Positions 24,837 through 33,492 are shown, counted from the first letter of the stretch. The stretch: 64,000 nt of DNA from Bradyrhizobium campsiandrae (GCF_014529705.1 NZ_JAANIH010000030.1:34577-98576); one strand, 5' to 3'. Made by a program: numbers and translations. Notes: a model not told the origin generated them from the sequence alone.

Positions 24837-25724
24837 ATGACCGACATCTCCCCGCTCGACCAGGCCCGCATCCTGTCCGAAGCGCTGCCGCACATGCAGC
24901 AGTACGACGAAGAAACCATCGTCATCAAATATGGCGGCCATGCCATGGGCGACGAGGAGACCGCGAAGAATTTTGCCCGCGACATCGTGCTGCTCGAGCA
25001 GACCGCGATCAATCCGGTCGTCGTGCACGGCGGCGGGCCGCAGATCGCGACCATGCTCAAGCGCCTCGGCATCGTCTCGGAATTCGCAGCTGGCCTGCGC
25101 ATCACCGACGCGGCGACGATCGAGATCGTCGAGATGGTGCTGGCCGGTTCCGTCAACAAGCAGATCGTCGGCTACATCAACGAGGCCGGTGGCAAGGCCG
25201 TGGGCCTGTCCGGCAAGGACGGCAACATGGTGAAGGCGTCGAAGACGACGCGCACCATCATCGACCCGGATTCGCATATCGAAAAGGCGGTCGATCTCGG
25301 CTTCGTCGGCGATCCCGAAAAGGTCGACCTGACGCTGCTCAACCAGCTGATCGGCTACGAGCTGATCCCGGTGCTGGCGCCACTGGCGACATCCAAGGAA
25401 GGCCAGACGCTCAATGTCAACGCCGACACCTTTGCAGGTGCCGTCGCCGGCGCGCTAAAAGCAAAACGCCTCCTGCTGCTCACCGACGTGCCTGGTGTGC
25501 TCGACAAGTCGAAGAAGCTGATCCCGCAGCTCTCGGTGAAGGACGCGCGAAAGCTAATCGCCGACGGCACCATTTCCGGCGGCATGATCCCGAAGGTCGA
25601 GACCTGCATCTACGCACTCGAGCAGGGCGTCGAGGGCGTCGTCATCATCGACGGCAAGATGCAGCATGCGGTGCTGCTCGAGCTCTTCACCAACCAGGGC
25701 ACGGGAACGCTGATCCACAAGTGA
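24837..25724 (+). CDS. argB: Acetylglutamate kinase
   Basis: This 295-residue enzyme phosphorylates N-acetyl-L-glutamate in arginine biosynthesis. It has the amino acid kinase fold with IVIKYGGHAMGD near residue 28 (phosphate-binding Lys and Gly-Gly), VVHGGGPQI (substrate loop), NVNADTFAGAVA, and GGMIPKVETC near the C-terminus. Length and the N-terminal helix extension are those of the arginine-inhibited hexameric type. A short dispersed palindrome lies upstream at about 24733-24765. The following gene starts within the stop codon. Confidence 0.96.
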   Translation: MTDISPLDQARILSEALPHMQQYDEETIVIKYGGHAMGDEETAKNFARDIVLLEQTAINPVVVHGGGPQIATMLKRLGIVSEFAAGLRITDAATIEIVEMVLAGSVNKQIVGYINEAGGKAVGLSGKDGNMVKASKTTRTIIDPDSHIEKAVDLGFVGDPEKVDLTLLNQLIGYELIPVLAPLATSKEGQTLNVNADTFAGAVAGALKAKRLLLLTDVPGVLDKSKKLIPQLSVKDARKLIADGTISGGMIPKVETCIYALEQGVEGVVIIDGKMQHAVLLELFTNQGTGTLIHK

Positions 25725-26791
25725 CCGACCAGACGACAGGAGCGACGGGGATCGCCAAGCCGGGAGCGCGGCACCCCCGCCGCTCGGCTCTGACGCGTCT
25801 GCTGATGACGCTGCCGGCCGCCGCCGTGTCGTTTGTCTTCTCCTCCGCGCCCGCTTTTGCCGATCTGAAGATCTGCAACCGCATGTCCTATGTCGTGGAG
25901 GCCGCGATCGGCATCGACGACAAGGCGGCGACCGCGACGCGCGGCTGGTTCAGGATCGACCCCGCCACCTGCCGCGTGGTGGTGCAGGGCACGCTCACCG
26001 CCGACCGCATCCTGCTCAACGCCCGCGCGCTCGGCGTCTATGGCACCTCGCCGATCCCGCAGAACGGCAACGACATGCTGTGCGTGGCGCAGGAGAATTT
26101 CGTCATCGCCGCGGCGCGGCAGTGCCGCAGCGGCCAGAGCCAGGCTCCCTTCACCCAGATCACGCCGACGCAAGGCGACGACGGCAATCTCGTTGCCTAT
26201 CTCGCCGAGGATTCCGAATATGACGACGAGCAGGCGCGGCTCGCCGGCATCCAACGCCTCCTGGTGATCGCGGGCTACGACATCGGCGCCATCGACGGCG
26301 TCGATGGACCGAAGACGCAAGCAGCGCTCGCTGCATTCCTGAAGAGCCGCGGACTGTCCTCCGACGTGGTCGGCTCACCGAACTTCTTCAAGACCATGGT
26401 CGAGGCGGCGCAGACGCCATCCACGAGCGGGCTGACTTGGTGCAACGACACGCCGCACAAGGTGATGGCGGCGGTCGCGACCGACGACGGCAAGTCCGTG
26501 ACCAGCCGCGGCTGGTATCGCATCGATCCCAGGACCTGCCTGCATCCCGACGTATCAGGCCAGCCCAAGCAGATCTTCAGCTTCGCGGAGGCCGTCGATA
26601 GCGACAACCGGGCCATCAAGCTGAAGGACAAGCCACTGAACTGGGGCGGCGACAAGCAGCTCTGCACCCGCGAGACCAAGTTCGAGACCAACGAGCAGAC
26701 CGATTGCGGCGCGCGCGGATTTACGGCGACCGGTTTTGGTGTGGTGGACATGTCGAGCGGTGGCAAGACGCTGCGCTTTGCGTTGCCGTGA
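25721..26791 (+). CDS. Exported protein with two DUF1036 domains and a peptidoglycan-binding segment
   Basis: The 356-residue product begins with GTG overlapping the argB stop. A signal peptide ending in AFA is at about residues 25-46. The first DUF1036 domain (LKICNRMS..GWFRIDPATCRVVV) spans ~48-135. A PG_binding_1-like helical unit (GIQRLLVIAGYDIGAIDGVDG, then PKTQAALAAFLK) lies at ~178-215. A second DUF1036 domain (WCNDTPHKVMAAVATDDGK, then GWYRIDPRTC) fills the rest. Conserved Cys pairs suggest disulfides. DUF1036 has no known activity; a periplasmic cell-wall-associated role is inferred from the middle domain. Confidence 0.8.
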   Translation: MTDQTTGATGIAKPGARHPRRSALTRLLMTLPAAAVSFVFSSAPAFADLKICNRMSYVVEAAIGIDDKAATATRGWFRIDPATCRVVVQGTLTADRILLNARALGVYGTSPIPQNGNDMLCVAQENFVIAAARQCRSGQSQAPFTQITPTQGDDGNLVAYLAEDSEYDDEQARLAGIQRLLVIAGYDIGAIDGVDGPKTQAALAAFLKSRGLSSDVVGSPNFFKTMVEAAQTPSTSGLTWCNDTPHKVMAAVATDDGKSVTSRGWYRIDPRTCLHPDVSGQPKQIFSFAEAVDSDNRAIKLKDKPLNWGGDKQLCTRETKFETNEQTDCGARGFTATGFGVVDMSSGGKTLRFALP

Positions 26792-26804
26792 TTGAGAGAC
26801 TGCG

Positions 26805-27497
26805 ATGACCCAACCTCGCGCCTTCAGCCACGTCGACACCTGGGTGTTCGACCTCGACAACACGCTCTACCCGCACCACGTCAATCTGTGGCAGCAGGTC
26901 GACGCCAGGATCGGCGAGTTCGTGTGCAACTGGCTGAACGTCGGGCCGGAGCAAGCACGCAGCATCCAGAAGGACTATTACCGGCGCTTCGGCACCACCA
27001 TGCGCGGCATGATGACCCTGCATGGCGTGCGCGCCGACGACTATCTCGCTTACGTCCACAGGATCGACCATTCGCCGCTGGAGCCGAACCCGGCGCTGGG
27101 CGCGGCCATCGCCAAGCTGCCGGGGCGCAAGCTGATCCTGACCAACGGCTCGGTCGACCATGTCGATGCGGTGCTGGCGCGGCTCGGCCTCGCCACGCAT
27201 TTCGACGGCGTGTTCGACATCATCGCGGCCGAGTTCGAACCCAAGCCGGCGGCGCAGACCTACCGGAAATTCCTCAGCCTGCATGCGGTCGATCCGACAC
27301 GGGCGGCGATGTTCGAGGACCTCGCCCGCAACCTCACCGTCCCGCACGAGCTCGGCATGACCACGGTGCTGGTGGTGCCTGACGGCACCAAGGACGTGGT
27401 GCGCGAGGATTGGGAACTGGAGGGCCGCGATGCGGCCCATGTCGATCACGTCACGGATGATCTGGCGGGATTTTTGAGCGGGCTGTCACGGCAATAG
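26805..27497 (+). CDS. HAD-family pyrimidine 5'-nucleotidase-like phosphatase
   Basis: This 230-residue member of the haloacid dehalogenase superfamily has motif I VFDLDNTLYP (about residues 14-23), motif II LTNGS, a conserved Lys in FEPKPAAQTY and motif III MFEDLARNL. The order and the DNTLYP signature match the yeast SDT1/PHM8-like 5'-nucleotidase group common in alphaproteobacteria. It would dephosphorylate a nucleotide or similar phosphate ester in the cytoplasm; the substrate cannot be read. It is followed by a strong palindromic repeat and then dapD. Confidence 0.85.
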   Translation: MTQPRAFSHVDTWVFDLDNTLYPHHVNLWQQVDARIGEFVCNWLNVGPEQARSIQKDYYRRFGTTMRGMMTLHGVRADDYLAYVHRIDHSPLEPNPALGAAIAKLPGRKLILTNGSVDHVDAVLARLGLATHFDGVFDIIAAEFEPKPAAQTYRKFLSLHAVDPTRAAMFEDLARNLTVPHELGMTTVLVVPDGTKDVVREDWELEGRDAAHVDHVTDDLAGFLSGLSRQ

Positions 27498-27500
27498 CCG

Positions 27501-27538
27501 CCGTCGTCCCGGGGCGCGAAGCGAGTCCGGGACGACGG
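27501..27538. repeat. Perfect palindromic intergenic repeat (CGTCGTCCCGG type)
   Basis: CCGTCGTCCCGG and CCGGGACGACGG form a 12-bp inverted repeat around GCGCGAAGCGAGT. It lies directly after the HAD phosphatase stop and is probably a terminator-like dispersed element. Related units occur at 28494-28618 and 63874-63909. Confidence 0.7.
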
Positions 27539-27625
27539 TGGAGTATGCCTTGACTCTCCCGGCCCAAATCCCGAAAAAGCGCACCAATTCCCGCAAATCC
27601 TAGCCGTTCCCGAGAGGAAATCCCG

Positions 27626-28471
27626 ATGTCCCTGTCCGCCCTGGAATCCACCATCAACAGCGCCTTCGACGCGCGCGAGACCATCTCGACCACGACCAAG
27701 GGCGAGGTCCGCGACGCTGTGAACCAGTCGCTGGAGATTCTGGACAAGGGCGAGGCGCGCGTCGCCGAGCGCGGCGCTGACGGCAAGTGGAAGGTCAATC
27801 AGTGGCTGAAGAAGGCCGTGCTGCTGTCGTTCCGCCTCAACGACATGGACGTCATTCCCGGCGGCCCGGGCCAGGCCAATTGGTGGGACAAGGTACCCTC
27901 GAAGTTCGAAGGCTGGGGCCCTAACCGCTTTCGCGACGCCGGTTTTCGCGCGGTGCCGGGCGCCGTCGTTCGCCGCTCGGCCTTCATCGCCAGGAACGTC
28001 GTGCTGATGCCGTCCTTCGTCAATCTCGGCGCTTACGTCGATGAGAGCACCATGGTCGACACCTGGGCCACCGTCGGCTCCTGCGCGCAGATCGGCAAGC
28101 GTGTGCACATCTCCGGCGGCGCCGGCATCGGCGGCGTGCTCGAGCCGCTGCAGGCCGAGCCCGTGATCATCGAGGACGATTGCTTCATCGGCGCACGGAG
28201 CGAGGTCGCCGAGGGCGTCATCGTGCGCAAGGGCGCGGTGCTGGCGATGGGCGTGTTCCTGGGCGCCTCGACCAAGATCGTCGACCGCGAGACCGGCGAG
28301 GTCTTCATGGGCGAGGTGCCTGAGTATTCTGTGGTGGTGCCCGGCGCGCTGCCCGGCAAGCCGATGAAGAACGGCCAGATCGGCCCCAGCACCGCCTGCG
28401 CCGTGATCGTCAAGCGCGTCGACGAGCGCACGCGATCGAAGACCAGCATCAACGAACTGCTGCGGGATTGA
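27626..28471 (+). CDS. dapD: 2,3,4,5-tetrahydropyridine-2,6-dicarboxylate N-succinyltransferase
   Basis: This 281-residue trimeric acyltransferase uses succinyl-CoA in the succinylase branch of lysine/diaminopimelate synthesis. It has an N-terminal helical domain and then a left-handed beta-helix with hexapeptide repeats (about residues 100-230). Hallmarks are NLGAYVDESTMVDTWATVGS, CAQIGKRVHISGGAGIGGVL and EDDCFIGARSEVAEG. The start has a GAGAGGAAA ribosome site. dapE, the desuccinylase of the same pathway, lies 0.8 kb downstream with a DUF805 gene between. Confidence 0.97.
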   Translation: MSLSALESTINSAFDARETISTTTKGEVRDAVNQSLEILDKGEARVAERGADGKWKVNQWLKKAVLLSFRLNDMDVIPGGPGQANWWDKVPSKFEGWGPNRFRDAGFRAVPGAVVRRSAFIARNVVLMPSFVNLGAYVDESTMVDTWATVGSCAQIGKRVHISGGAGIGGVLEPLQAEPVIIEDDCFIGARSEVAEGVIVRKGAVLAMGVFLGASTKIVDRETGEVFMGEVPEYSVVVPGALPGKPMKNGQIGPSTACAVIVKRVDERTRSKTSINELLRD

Positions 28472-28493
28472 TCGGGCGCACATTGCTTCGACA

Positions 28494-28618
28494 TCGTCGT
28501 CCCGGCGGAGGCCGGGACCCACACGCCGGGTGGCATTGATGGCGTAAAGCGATCATTGCCTATCTTCGCCAAACTGAATTCGGTGGTTATGGGTTCCGGC
28601 CTTCGCCGGGACGACACC
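28494..28618. repeat. Pair of inverted dispersed repeats downstream of dapD
   Basis: CGTCGTCCCGGCGGAGGCC with GGGACCCA on the left and TGGTTATGGGTTCCGGCC with GGGACGAC on the right form two facing copies of the same palindromic unit. The unit recurs at 63874-63909, next to the second GIY-YIG gene. The core CCCGGCGAAGGCCGGGA is itself a hairpin. Confidence 0.7.
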
Positions 28619-28692
28619 AGTACTTATCGAACCCTTCATCCCTCCATCGCGACCAATCTTCGGGCGCCTCCCCGCGCCCGGAGCGTTTTCGC

Positions 28693-29286
28693 ATGGACTG
28701 GACCTGGTATCTCTTCCGCTTCAAGGGCCGGATCAACCGCGCCAAATATTGGCTCGCCGGGCTCATCATCGTCTGCTGGATGATCTTCCTGGCGGCAATC
28801 GTGGTGACGTTCGGCGCCCGCTCGTTCGGTTTCTCGGTCGACGACATCTTCAAGGCCGTCGATCCCGACACCTATCGCGCGCTGTCCCGCGCCGACATTC
28901 CGCTAGTCCTGGTCAAGGTGATCGGCACGCCGGTGTTCGCGTGGGTCTTCGCCGCAACGTCCATCAAGCGGCTGCATGACCGCGACAAGAGCGCCTGGTG
29001 GGCGCTACCCTTTTTCGTCCTGCCCGGCCTGATCAATCAGTTCCTGGACCGGGTCGGCAACGACTATATCAGCTTCACGCTCGCCTTGATCTCATTCGTG
29101 CTCGCGACCTGGGGCGGGATCGAGCTGCTGTTTTTCCGCGGCTCGAGAAAGACCAACCGTTTCGGCGCCGACCCGCTCCACGTCTCGCCGGCGGGCAAGC
29201 CGGGTCGAGACCAGCAGCGTGAGCTCGAAATGCCCGCGCAGAAGGCTGGCCCGCCGCCGCAATGGCGTGTTAAGCCGGAGGCATGA
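28693..29286 (+). CDS. DUF805 family membrane protein
   Basis: The product has 197 residues. The first 130 carry the DUF805 pattern: W-x-W-Y-L-F-R-F-K-G-R-I-N-R-A-K-Y-W at the start, then four hydrophobic helices and the conserved SIKRLHDRDKSAWW. The C-terminal ~50 residues are hydrophilic, proline-rich and probably cytoplasmic. No function is established for the family. Its stop overlaps the dapE start by four bases, so it is cotranscribed with dapE; a link with lysine synthesis is not implied by sequence. Confidence 0.88.
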   Translation: MDWTWYLFRFKGRINRAKYWLAGLIIVCWMIFLAAIVVTFGARSFGFSVDDIFKAVDPDTYRALSRADIPLVLVKVIGTPVFAWVFAATSIKRLHDRDKSAWWALPFFVLPGLINQFLDRVGNDYISFTLALISFVLATWGGIELLFFRGSRKTNRFGADPLHVSPAGKPGRDQQRELEMPAQKAGPPPQWRVKPEA

Positions 29287-30449
29287 CCGATGCCCTCTCC
29301 ATTGCCCGCGACCTCATTCGCTGCCCGTCAGTAACCCCAGAAGACGCCGGCGCGCTCGGCGTGCTTGAAAAAGCACTTGATACAGCCGGTTTCACCTGTC
29401 ACCGCGTGACCTTCAGCGAGGAAGGCACCGCCGACGTTGACAATCTCTATGCGCGGATCGGCACTGAAGGGCCGCACATCACCTTTGCCGGCCATACCGA
29501 CGTGGTACCAGCCGGCGACGAAAGCGCCTGGAGCGTCGGCGCGTTCTCGGGCGAGGTGAAGGACGGTTTCCTGCATGGCCGCGGCGCGGTCGACATGAAG
29601 GGGGGCATTGCCTGCTCGGTCGCAGCCGTGCTCGCGCATCTCGCCGCCAACGGCGGCAAGCCGCGTGCCGATGGAAAAGGCTCGATCTCGTTCCTGATTA
29701 CGGGCGACGAGGAAGACGTCTCCATCAACGGCACGATCAAGCTGTTGAAGTGGGCCGCCGAGCGCGGCGAGAGGTTCGATCACTGCGTGCTGGGCGAGCC
29801 CTCCAATGTAGAGACGCTCGGCGACACCATCAAGGTCGGCCGCCGCGGCTCGCAATCGGGCACGCTTTACGTGGACGGCGTGCAGGGCCACGTCGCCTAT
29901 CCCCATCGCGCCTCCAATCCGGTGCCTGACATTTCGCGCCTGATCGTGGCGATCTCCGACGAGCCGCTCGACCATGGCAGCGCGCAGTTCCAGGCCTCCA
30001 ATCTCGAATTCGTCTCGGTCGACGTCGGCAACAAGGCGTTCAACGTCATCCCCGGCGAGGCCCGCGCCAGGTTCAACATCCGCTACAATGACAATCATAC
30101 GCAGGCGTCCTTGCGCGAGCTGGTGGAAACCCGCCTCGCCCAGGCCTGCGGCAACCGCATCAAGGCCCGCATCGTCTGGGAGCCGTCGAACTCCAACGTG
30201 TTCGTCACCAAGCCTGGCCCGTTCACCGATCTCGCGGTGTCGGCGATTGAGGAAGTGACGGGCCGCAAGCCGGAGCTGTCGACGAGTGGAGGCACCTCGG
30301 ATGCGCGCTTCATCTCGAGCTATTGTCCGGTGATCGAGTTCGGCCTGGTCGGCCAGACCATGCACCAGGTCAACGAGCGCGTGCCGGTTGAGGATCTGGA
30401 AAAACTGACGAAGGTGTATCGCGGGATTTTGGCGCGGTATTTTGGGTAG
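29283..30449 (+). CDS. dapE: Succinyl-diaminopimelate desuccinylase
   Basis: This 388-residue M20-family dizinc hydrolase releases L,L-diaminopimelate from its N-succinyl form. Metal and catalytic motifs are FAGHTDVVPAGD (His ligand), GRGAVDMKGG (bridging Asp), LITGDEEDVSINGT (catalytic Glu pair), a dimerisation domain (about 180-290) and the C-terminal TSGGTSDARF and QTMHQVNERV His ligand. It starts inside the DUF805 stop (ATGA). It completes the pair with dapD upstream. Confidence 0.97.
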   Translation: MTDALSIARDLIRCPSVTPEDAGALGVLEKALDTAGFTCHRVTFSEEGTADVDNLYARIGTEGPHITFAGHTDVVPAGDESAWSVGAFSGEVKDGFLHGRGAVDMKGGIACSVAAVLAHLAANGGKPRADGKGSISFLITGDEEDVSINGTIKLLKWAAERGERFDHCVLGEPSNVETLGDTIKVGRRGSQSGTLYVDGVQGHVAYPHRASNPVPDISRLIVAISDEPLDHGSAQFQASNLEFVSVDVGNKAFNVIPGEARARFNIRYNDNHTQASLRELVETRLAQACGNRIKARIVWEPSNSNVFVTKPGPFTDLAVSAIEEVTGRKPELSTSGGTSDARFISSYCPVIEFGLVGQTMHQVNERVPVEDLEKLTKVYRGILARYFG

Positions 30450-30474
30450 GCCCTCATCGTCGCCAAAATCTCCG

Positions 30475-30565
30475 CCGTCATGCCCGGGCTTGTCCCGGGC
30501 ATCCACGTTTTTTGCCGCCGCAGGCAAGAAGGTCGTGGATGGCCGGGTCAAGCCCGGCCATCACG
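30475..30565. repeat. Two facing palindromic repeats left of the GIY-YIG gene
   Basis: CGTCATGCCCGGGC with GCCCGGGCATCCACG at 30475-30507, and CGTGGATGGCCGGG with CCCGGCCATCACG at 30534-30565, are related units in opposite orientation. Both contain an internal hairpin around the TTGTCC or TCAAG centre. A third related unit is on the other side of the GIY-YIG gene. Confidence 0.7.
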
Positions 30566-30589
30566 CCTGTGCCAAGAATTCGGCCCACC

Positions 30590-30880
30590 TCACTGCACAA
30601 TCGTGTCGTACAGATCCCTCCATTCGGGATTGTCTTTCAGGATCAGCCTCACCTTCCACGTCCGCGACCAATGCTTGATGTTGTGCTCGCGCTGGATTGC
30701 GGTCTGAATGTCTTCGTAGCGCTCAAAATAGACGAGTAGCTTGACGCCGTACTTCTTGGTGAAGCCGGGCACGAGCCCATTTCGATGCTGGTAGATTCGG
30801 CGAACAATGTCGCTGGTCACACCAACATACAGAATGCCATTTGGCGCGCTCGCCAGGATGTAGACCGAACCACCATGCAT
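30590..30880 (-). CDS. GIY-YIG nuclease family protein
   Basis: This 96-residue single-domain protein of the UvrC/URI-like superfamily has VYILASAPNGILYVGVT (GIY...YIG positions), the catalytic Arg region DIVRRIYQHR and the conserved Glu in AIQREHNIKHW, ending NPEWRDLY. Such small GIY-YIG proteins occur in many copies in Bradyrhizobium genomes as far as I recall; their biological role is not established. The start at MHGGSV (30880) matches the family better than the upstream ATG at 30898. Palindromic repeats flank it on both sides, and the dapE and truA genes beyond are intact, so it may be a mobile insertion. Confidence 0.85.
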   Translation of the reverse strand: MHGGSVYILASAPNGILYVGVTSDIVRRIYQHRNGLVPGFTKKYGVKLLVYFERYEDIQTAIQREHNIKHWSRTWKVRLILKDNPEWRDLYDTIVQ

Positions 30881-30897
30881 GGATACATGTTGACGCA

Positions 30898-30932
30898 CGT
30901 GGATGGCGGGACAAGCCCGGCCATGACGCCCG
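30898..30932. repeat. Palindromic repeat right of the GIY-YIG gene
   Basis: ACGTGGATGGCGGG...CCCGGCCATGACG is closely related to the two units at 30475-30565. It lies immediately upstream of the GIY-YIG start, between it and the truA 3' end. Confidence 0.6.
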
Positions 30933-30947
30933 AAGCGGCATCACGCT

Positions 30948-31685
30948 CTAATAATCCACCTTCATCAGATACAGCCCCTCCGGCGGCGCGACGATACCGC
31001 AGGCGGCACGGTTGCGCGCGGCGAGCGCTGCGGAGAGATCGTCGGCACTCCAGCGGCCTTCGCCGACCCAGACCAGCGAGCCCACCATCGAGCGCACCTG
31101 GCTGTGCAGGAACGAGCGCGCCGAGGTGACAATGATGATCTCGCGGCCGTCGCGCGAGACGTCGAGCTGGTCGAGCGTCTTCTCCGGCGATTTGGCCTGG
31201 CACTCGGTGTCGCGAAAGGTGGTGAAATCGTGCTTGCCGAGCAGGCGCTGCGCCGCCGCATGCATCGCGTCGGCATCGAGCCGGCGCGGCACGCGCCAGG
31301 CGTGGCCGACGTCGAGCGCGAGATTGGCGCGAGTATTGATGATTCGGTAGCGGTAGTGGCGCTTCACGGCCGAGAAGCGCGCTTCGAAGGCGTCAGGTAC
31401 GATCTCGGCTTCCAGCACCGCGATCGGATGCGGGCGGAGATGTGCATTCAGCCCGTCGCGAAAACGGCCCGGCGGAAACTGCTTCTCGACGTCGACATGG
31501 GCGACCTGGCCGCGCGCGTGCACGCCGGCATCGGTGCGGCCGGCGCCATGCACCCGCAAATCCGCGCCGGTCATGGCCTTGACGGCTGCTTCCAGCGCGC
31601 CCTGCACCGACGGCAAAGTGTCCTGGATCTGCCAGCCGAAGAACGGTGCGCCGTCATATTCAATGGTGAGCTTGTAGCGGGGCAT
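30948..31685 (-). CDS. truA: tRNA pseudouridine(38-40) synthase TruA
   Basis: This 245-residue enzyme modifies uridines in the tRNA anticodon stem-loop. Hallmarks are the N-terminal YDGAPFFGWQ, the catalytic Asp in GAGRTDAGVHARGQ (about residues 47-60), FSAVKRHYRYRI and the late LHSQVRSMVG. Length and motif order are typical. fmt and def lie upstream on the same strand, which makes a translation-related cluster, although a dispersed repeat of about 100 bases separates truA from fmt. Confidence 0.96.
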   Translation of the reverse strand: MPRYKLTIEYDGAPFFGWQIQDTLPSVQGALEAAVKAMTGADLRVHGAGRTDAGVHARGQVAHVDVEKQFPPGRFRDGLNAHLRPHPIAVLEAEIVPDAFEARFSAVKRHYRYRIINTRANLALDVGHAWRVPRRLDADAMHAAAQRLLGKHDFTTFRDTECQAKSPEKTLDQLDVSRDGREIIIVTSARSFLHSQVRSMVGSLVWVGEGRWSADDLSAALAARNRAACGIVAPPEGLYLMKVDY

Positions 31686-31701
31686 CTCAATCCGGGTGGT
31701 G

Positions 31702-31803
31702 TCATCGCCCGGCTTGACCGGGCGATCCAGTACTCCGAGACATCTCTGTTCAGCCGAGAAGCCTCGGCGTACTGGATACCCCGCCTTCGCGGGGTATGAC
31801 AGC
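31702..31803. repeat. Dispersed repeat between truA and fmt (TCATCGCCCGG...GGTATGACA type)
   Basis: Two hairpins, CGCCCGGCTTGACCGGGCG and ACCCCGCCTTCGCGGGGT, frame a middle segment containing GATCCAGTA and TACTGGAT as a longer inverted pair. The same architecture recurs at 52315-52411. Confidence 0.7.
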
Positions 31804-31804
31804 G

Positions 31805-32728
31805 TCAGTTGAATTTGGCTCCTGCCTTCACAGGCACGCCGCGCAAAAAGTCCGCCGCTTGCATGCGACCTTTGCCTTCGCGCTGGAGCTCGAGAATGCG
31901 GATCGCGCCCTCGCCGCAGGCGACGGTGAGCTGGTCGTCGAGCACTGCGCCCGGCTCACCCGAGCGTTTGGCTAGCTCGCAGCGCAGGATTTTGACGCGT
32001 GCATTCTCAAGCTCGGCCCAGGCGCCGGGAAACGGCGAGAGGCCGTGGATGTGGCGCAGCACCGCGTGCGCGGGCTTGTTCCAGTCGATCCGTGCTTCAG
32101 CCTTGTCGATCTTGGCGGCGTAGGTGACGCCGTCCTCGCTCTGCTTCTTGAGCTGGAGCCCGCCGCGGTCGAGCGCGGCCATGGCGCGGACCATCAGGTC
32201 GGCGCCGAGCCGCGACAGGCGATCATGCAGATCGGCCGCCGTCATGCTGTCCGTGATCGCGAGCCGCTCGGCCATGGCGACGTCGCCGGTGTCGAGGCCG
32301 ACATCCATCTTCATGACCATGACGCCACTCTCGGCGTCGCCGGCCATGATCGCGCGGTTGATCGGCGCGGCGCCGCGCCAGCGCGGCAGCAGCGAAGCGT
32401 GCAGATTGTAGCAGCCGAGCTTCGGCGCATCGAGGATCGCCTGCGGCAGGATCATGCCGTAGGCGACGACGATGGCGGCATCGGCGTCGAAGGCGCGAAA
32501 CTCCTCCAACGCCTCTGGCGTCTTCAACGTCTTCGGCGTCAGCACGGGCACGCCGAGTTTTCGCGCGGCCTCTTCCACCGGCGTCGGCTGCAATTGCAAA
32601 CCGCGCCGCCCGCCCGGCTTCGGCGCGCGGGTATAGACGGCCGCGATCTCGTGGCCATGCGCGACCAGCTCGAGCAGCGTCGGCACGGAGAAATCGGGCG
32701 TGCCCATGAAGATCAGGCGGAGGGGCAT
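31805..32728 (-). CDS. fmt: Methionyl-tRNA formyltransferase
   Basis: This 307-residue enzyme transfers formyl from 10-formyl-THF to initiator Met-tRNA. The N-terminal Rossmann-like formyltransferase domain shows FMGTPDFSVPTL, the catalytic region YGMILPQAIL with NLHASLLPRWRGAAPI (Asn-His...), and MKMDVGLDTGDV. The smaller C-terminal domain binds tRNA. It pairs with def about 70 bases upstream in the usual def-fmt arrangement on the minus strand, with a small CCCTCCCCC palindrome between. Confidence 0.97.
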   Translation of the reverse strand: MPLRLIFMGTPDFSVPTLLELVAHGHEIAAVYTRAPKPGGRRGLQLQPTPVEEAARKLGVPVLTPKTLKTPEALEEFRAFDADAAIVVAYGMILPQAILDAPKLGCYNLHASLLPRWRGAAPINRAIMAGDAESGVMVMKMDVGLDTGDVAMAERLAITDSMTAADLHDRLSRLGADLMVRAMAALDRGGLQLKKQSEDGVTYAAKIDKAEARIDWNKPAHAVLRHIHGLSPFPGAWAELENARVKILRCELAKRSGEPGAVLDDQLTVACGEGAIRILELQREGKGRMQAADFLRGVPVKAGAKFN

Positions 32729-32797
32729 GACAAGGACTCAGGTACGTTCCCTCCCCCACAAGGGGGAGGGAGCAGAGAGAACACGGGCAGCAGCCAT

Positions 32798-33322
32798 TTA
32801 CTCCGCGCGCTTGGCGGCTTTCTCGAACTTCTTGATGACGCGGTCGCGCTTGAGCTTGGACAGATAGTCGACGAACAGCACGCCGTTGAGATGATCGATC
32901 TCGTGCTGGATGCAGGTGGCATAGAGGCCCTCGGCATCCTCCTCGTGCAGCTTGCCGTCGAGATCGGTGAAGCGCACGCGCACTTTCGCAGGACGTTCGA
33001 CCTCCTCGTAATATTCGGGGATCGAGAGGCAGCCTTCCTCGTAAACCGACAGTTCCTCGGACGAGGCGATGATCTCGGGATTGATGAAGACGCGCGGCTC
33101 CGGCTTGGTCTCGCCGTCTTGGTTGGGCTTGGCAAGGTCCATGGTGATCAGCCGCAGCGGCTGCGCGATCTGGATCGCGGCGAGGCCAATGCCGGGCGCG
33201 TCATACATGGTCTCGAACATGTCGTCGGCAAGCTTGCGGATCTCCGGCGTGACCTTTTCGATCGGCTTGGAGACCAGACGCAGCTGCTTGTCGGGCAGGA
33301 TGATGATTTCTCTGAGGGCCAT
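32798..33322 (-). CDS. def: Peptide deformylase
   Basis: This 174-residue metalloenzyme removes the formyl group from nascent proteins. Motif 1 GIGLAAIQIA, motif 2 EEGCLSIPE (Cys ligand) and motif 3 CIQHEIDHLNG (HExxH) are all intact. The start MALREIIILPD at 33322 is chosen because it matches the family N-terminus; the upstream ATG at 33358 would add 12 odd residues. It is the first gene of the def-fmt-truA set. Confidence 0.97.
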   Translation of the reverse strand: MALREIIILPDKQLRLVSKPIEKVTPEIRKLADDMFETMYDAPGIGLAAIQIAQPLRLITMDLAKPNQDGETKPEPRVFINPEIIASSEELSVYEEGCLSIPEYYEEVERPAKVRVRFTDLDGKLHEEDAEGLYATCIQHEIDHLNGVLFVDYLSKLKRDRVIKKFEKAAKRAE

Positions 33323-33492
33323 GGCGGGCGATTTAAGCCGCGCGCGACATGCGGTCAATGCGGCCGGGAACGCGTTAACCCTCCGCTAACCATAAAACTT
33401 AGGCTTTTGGTAACCCTAAAAATGAGGGGGCCGTTAGCCGCATCGTTCTCTCTTCGTTCGCTCCGGGTCGCGAATCGGTTAGAACGGCGGGC

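Noticed and set aside
30475..30932. Repeats around the GIY-YIG gene as a possible CRISPR array
   Set aside because: Units are palindromic, only three, irregularly spaced and partly inverted, with no spacers or cas genes.
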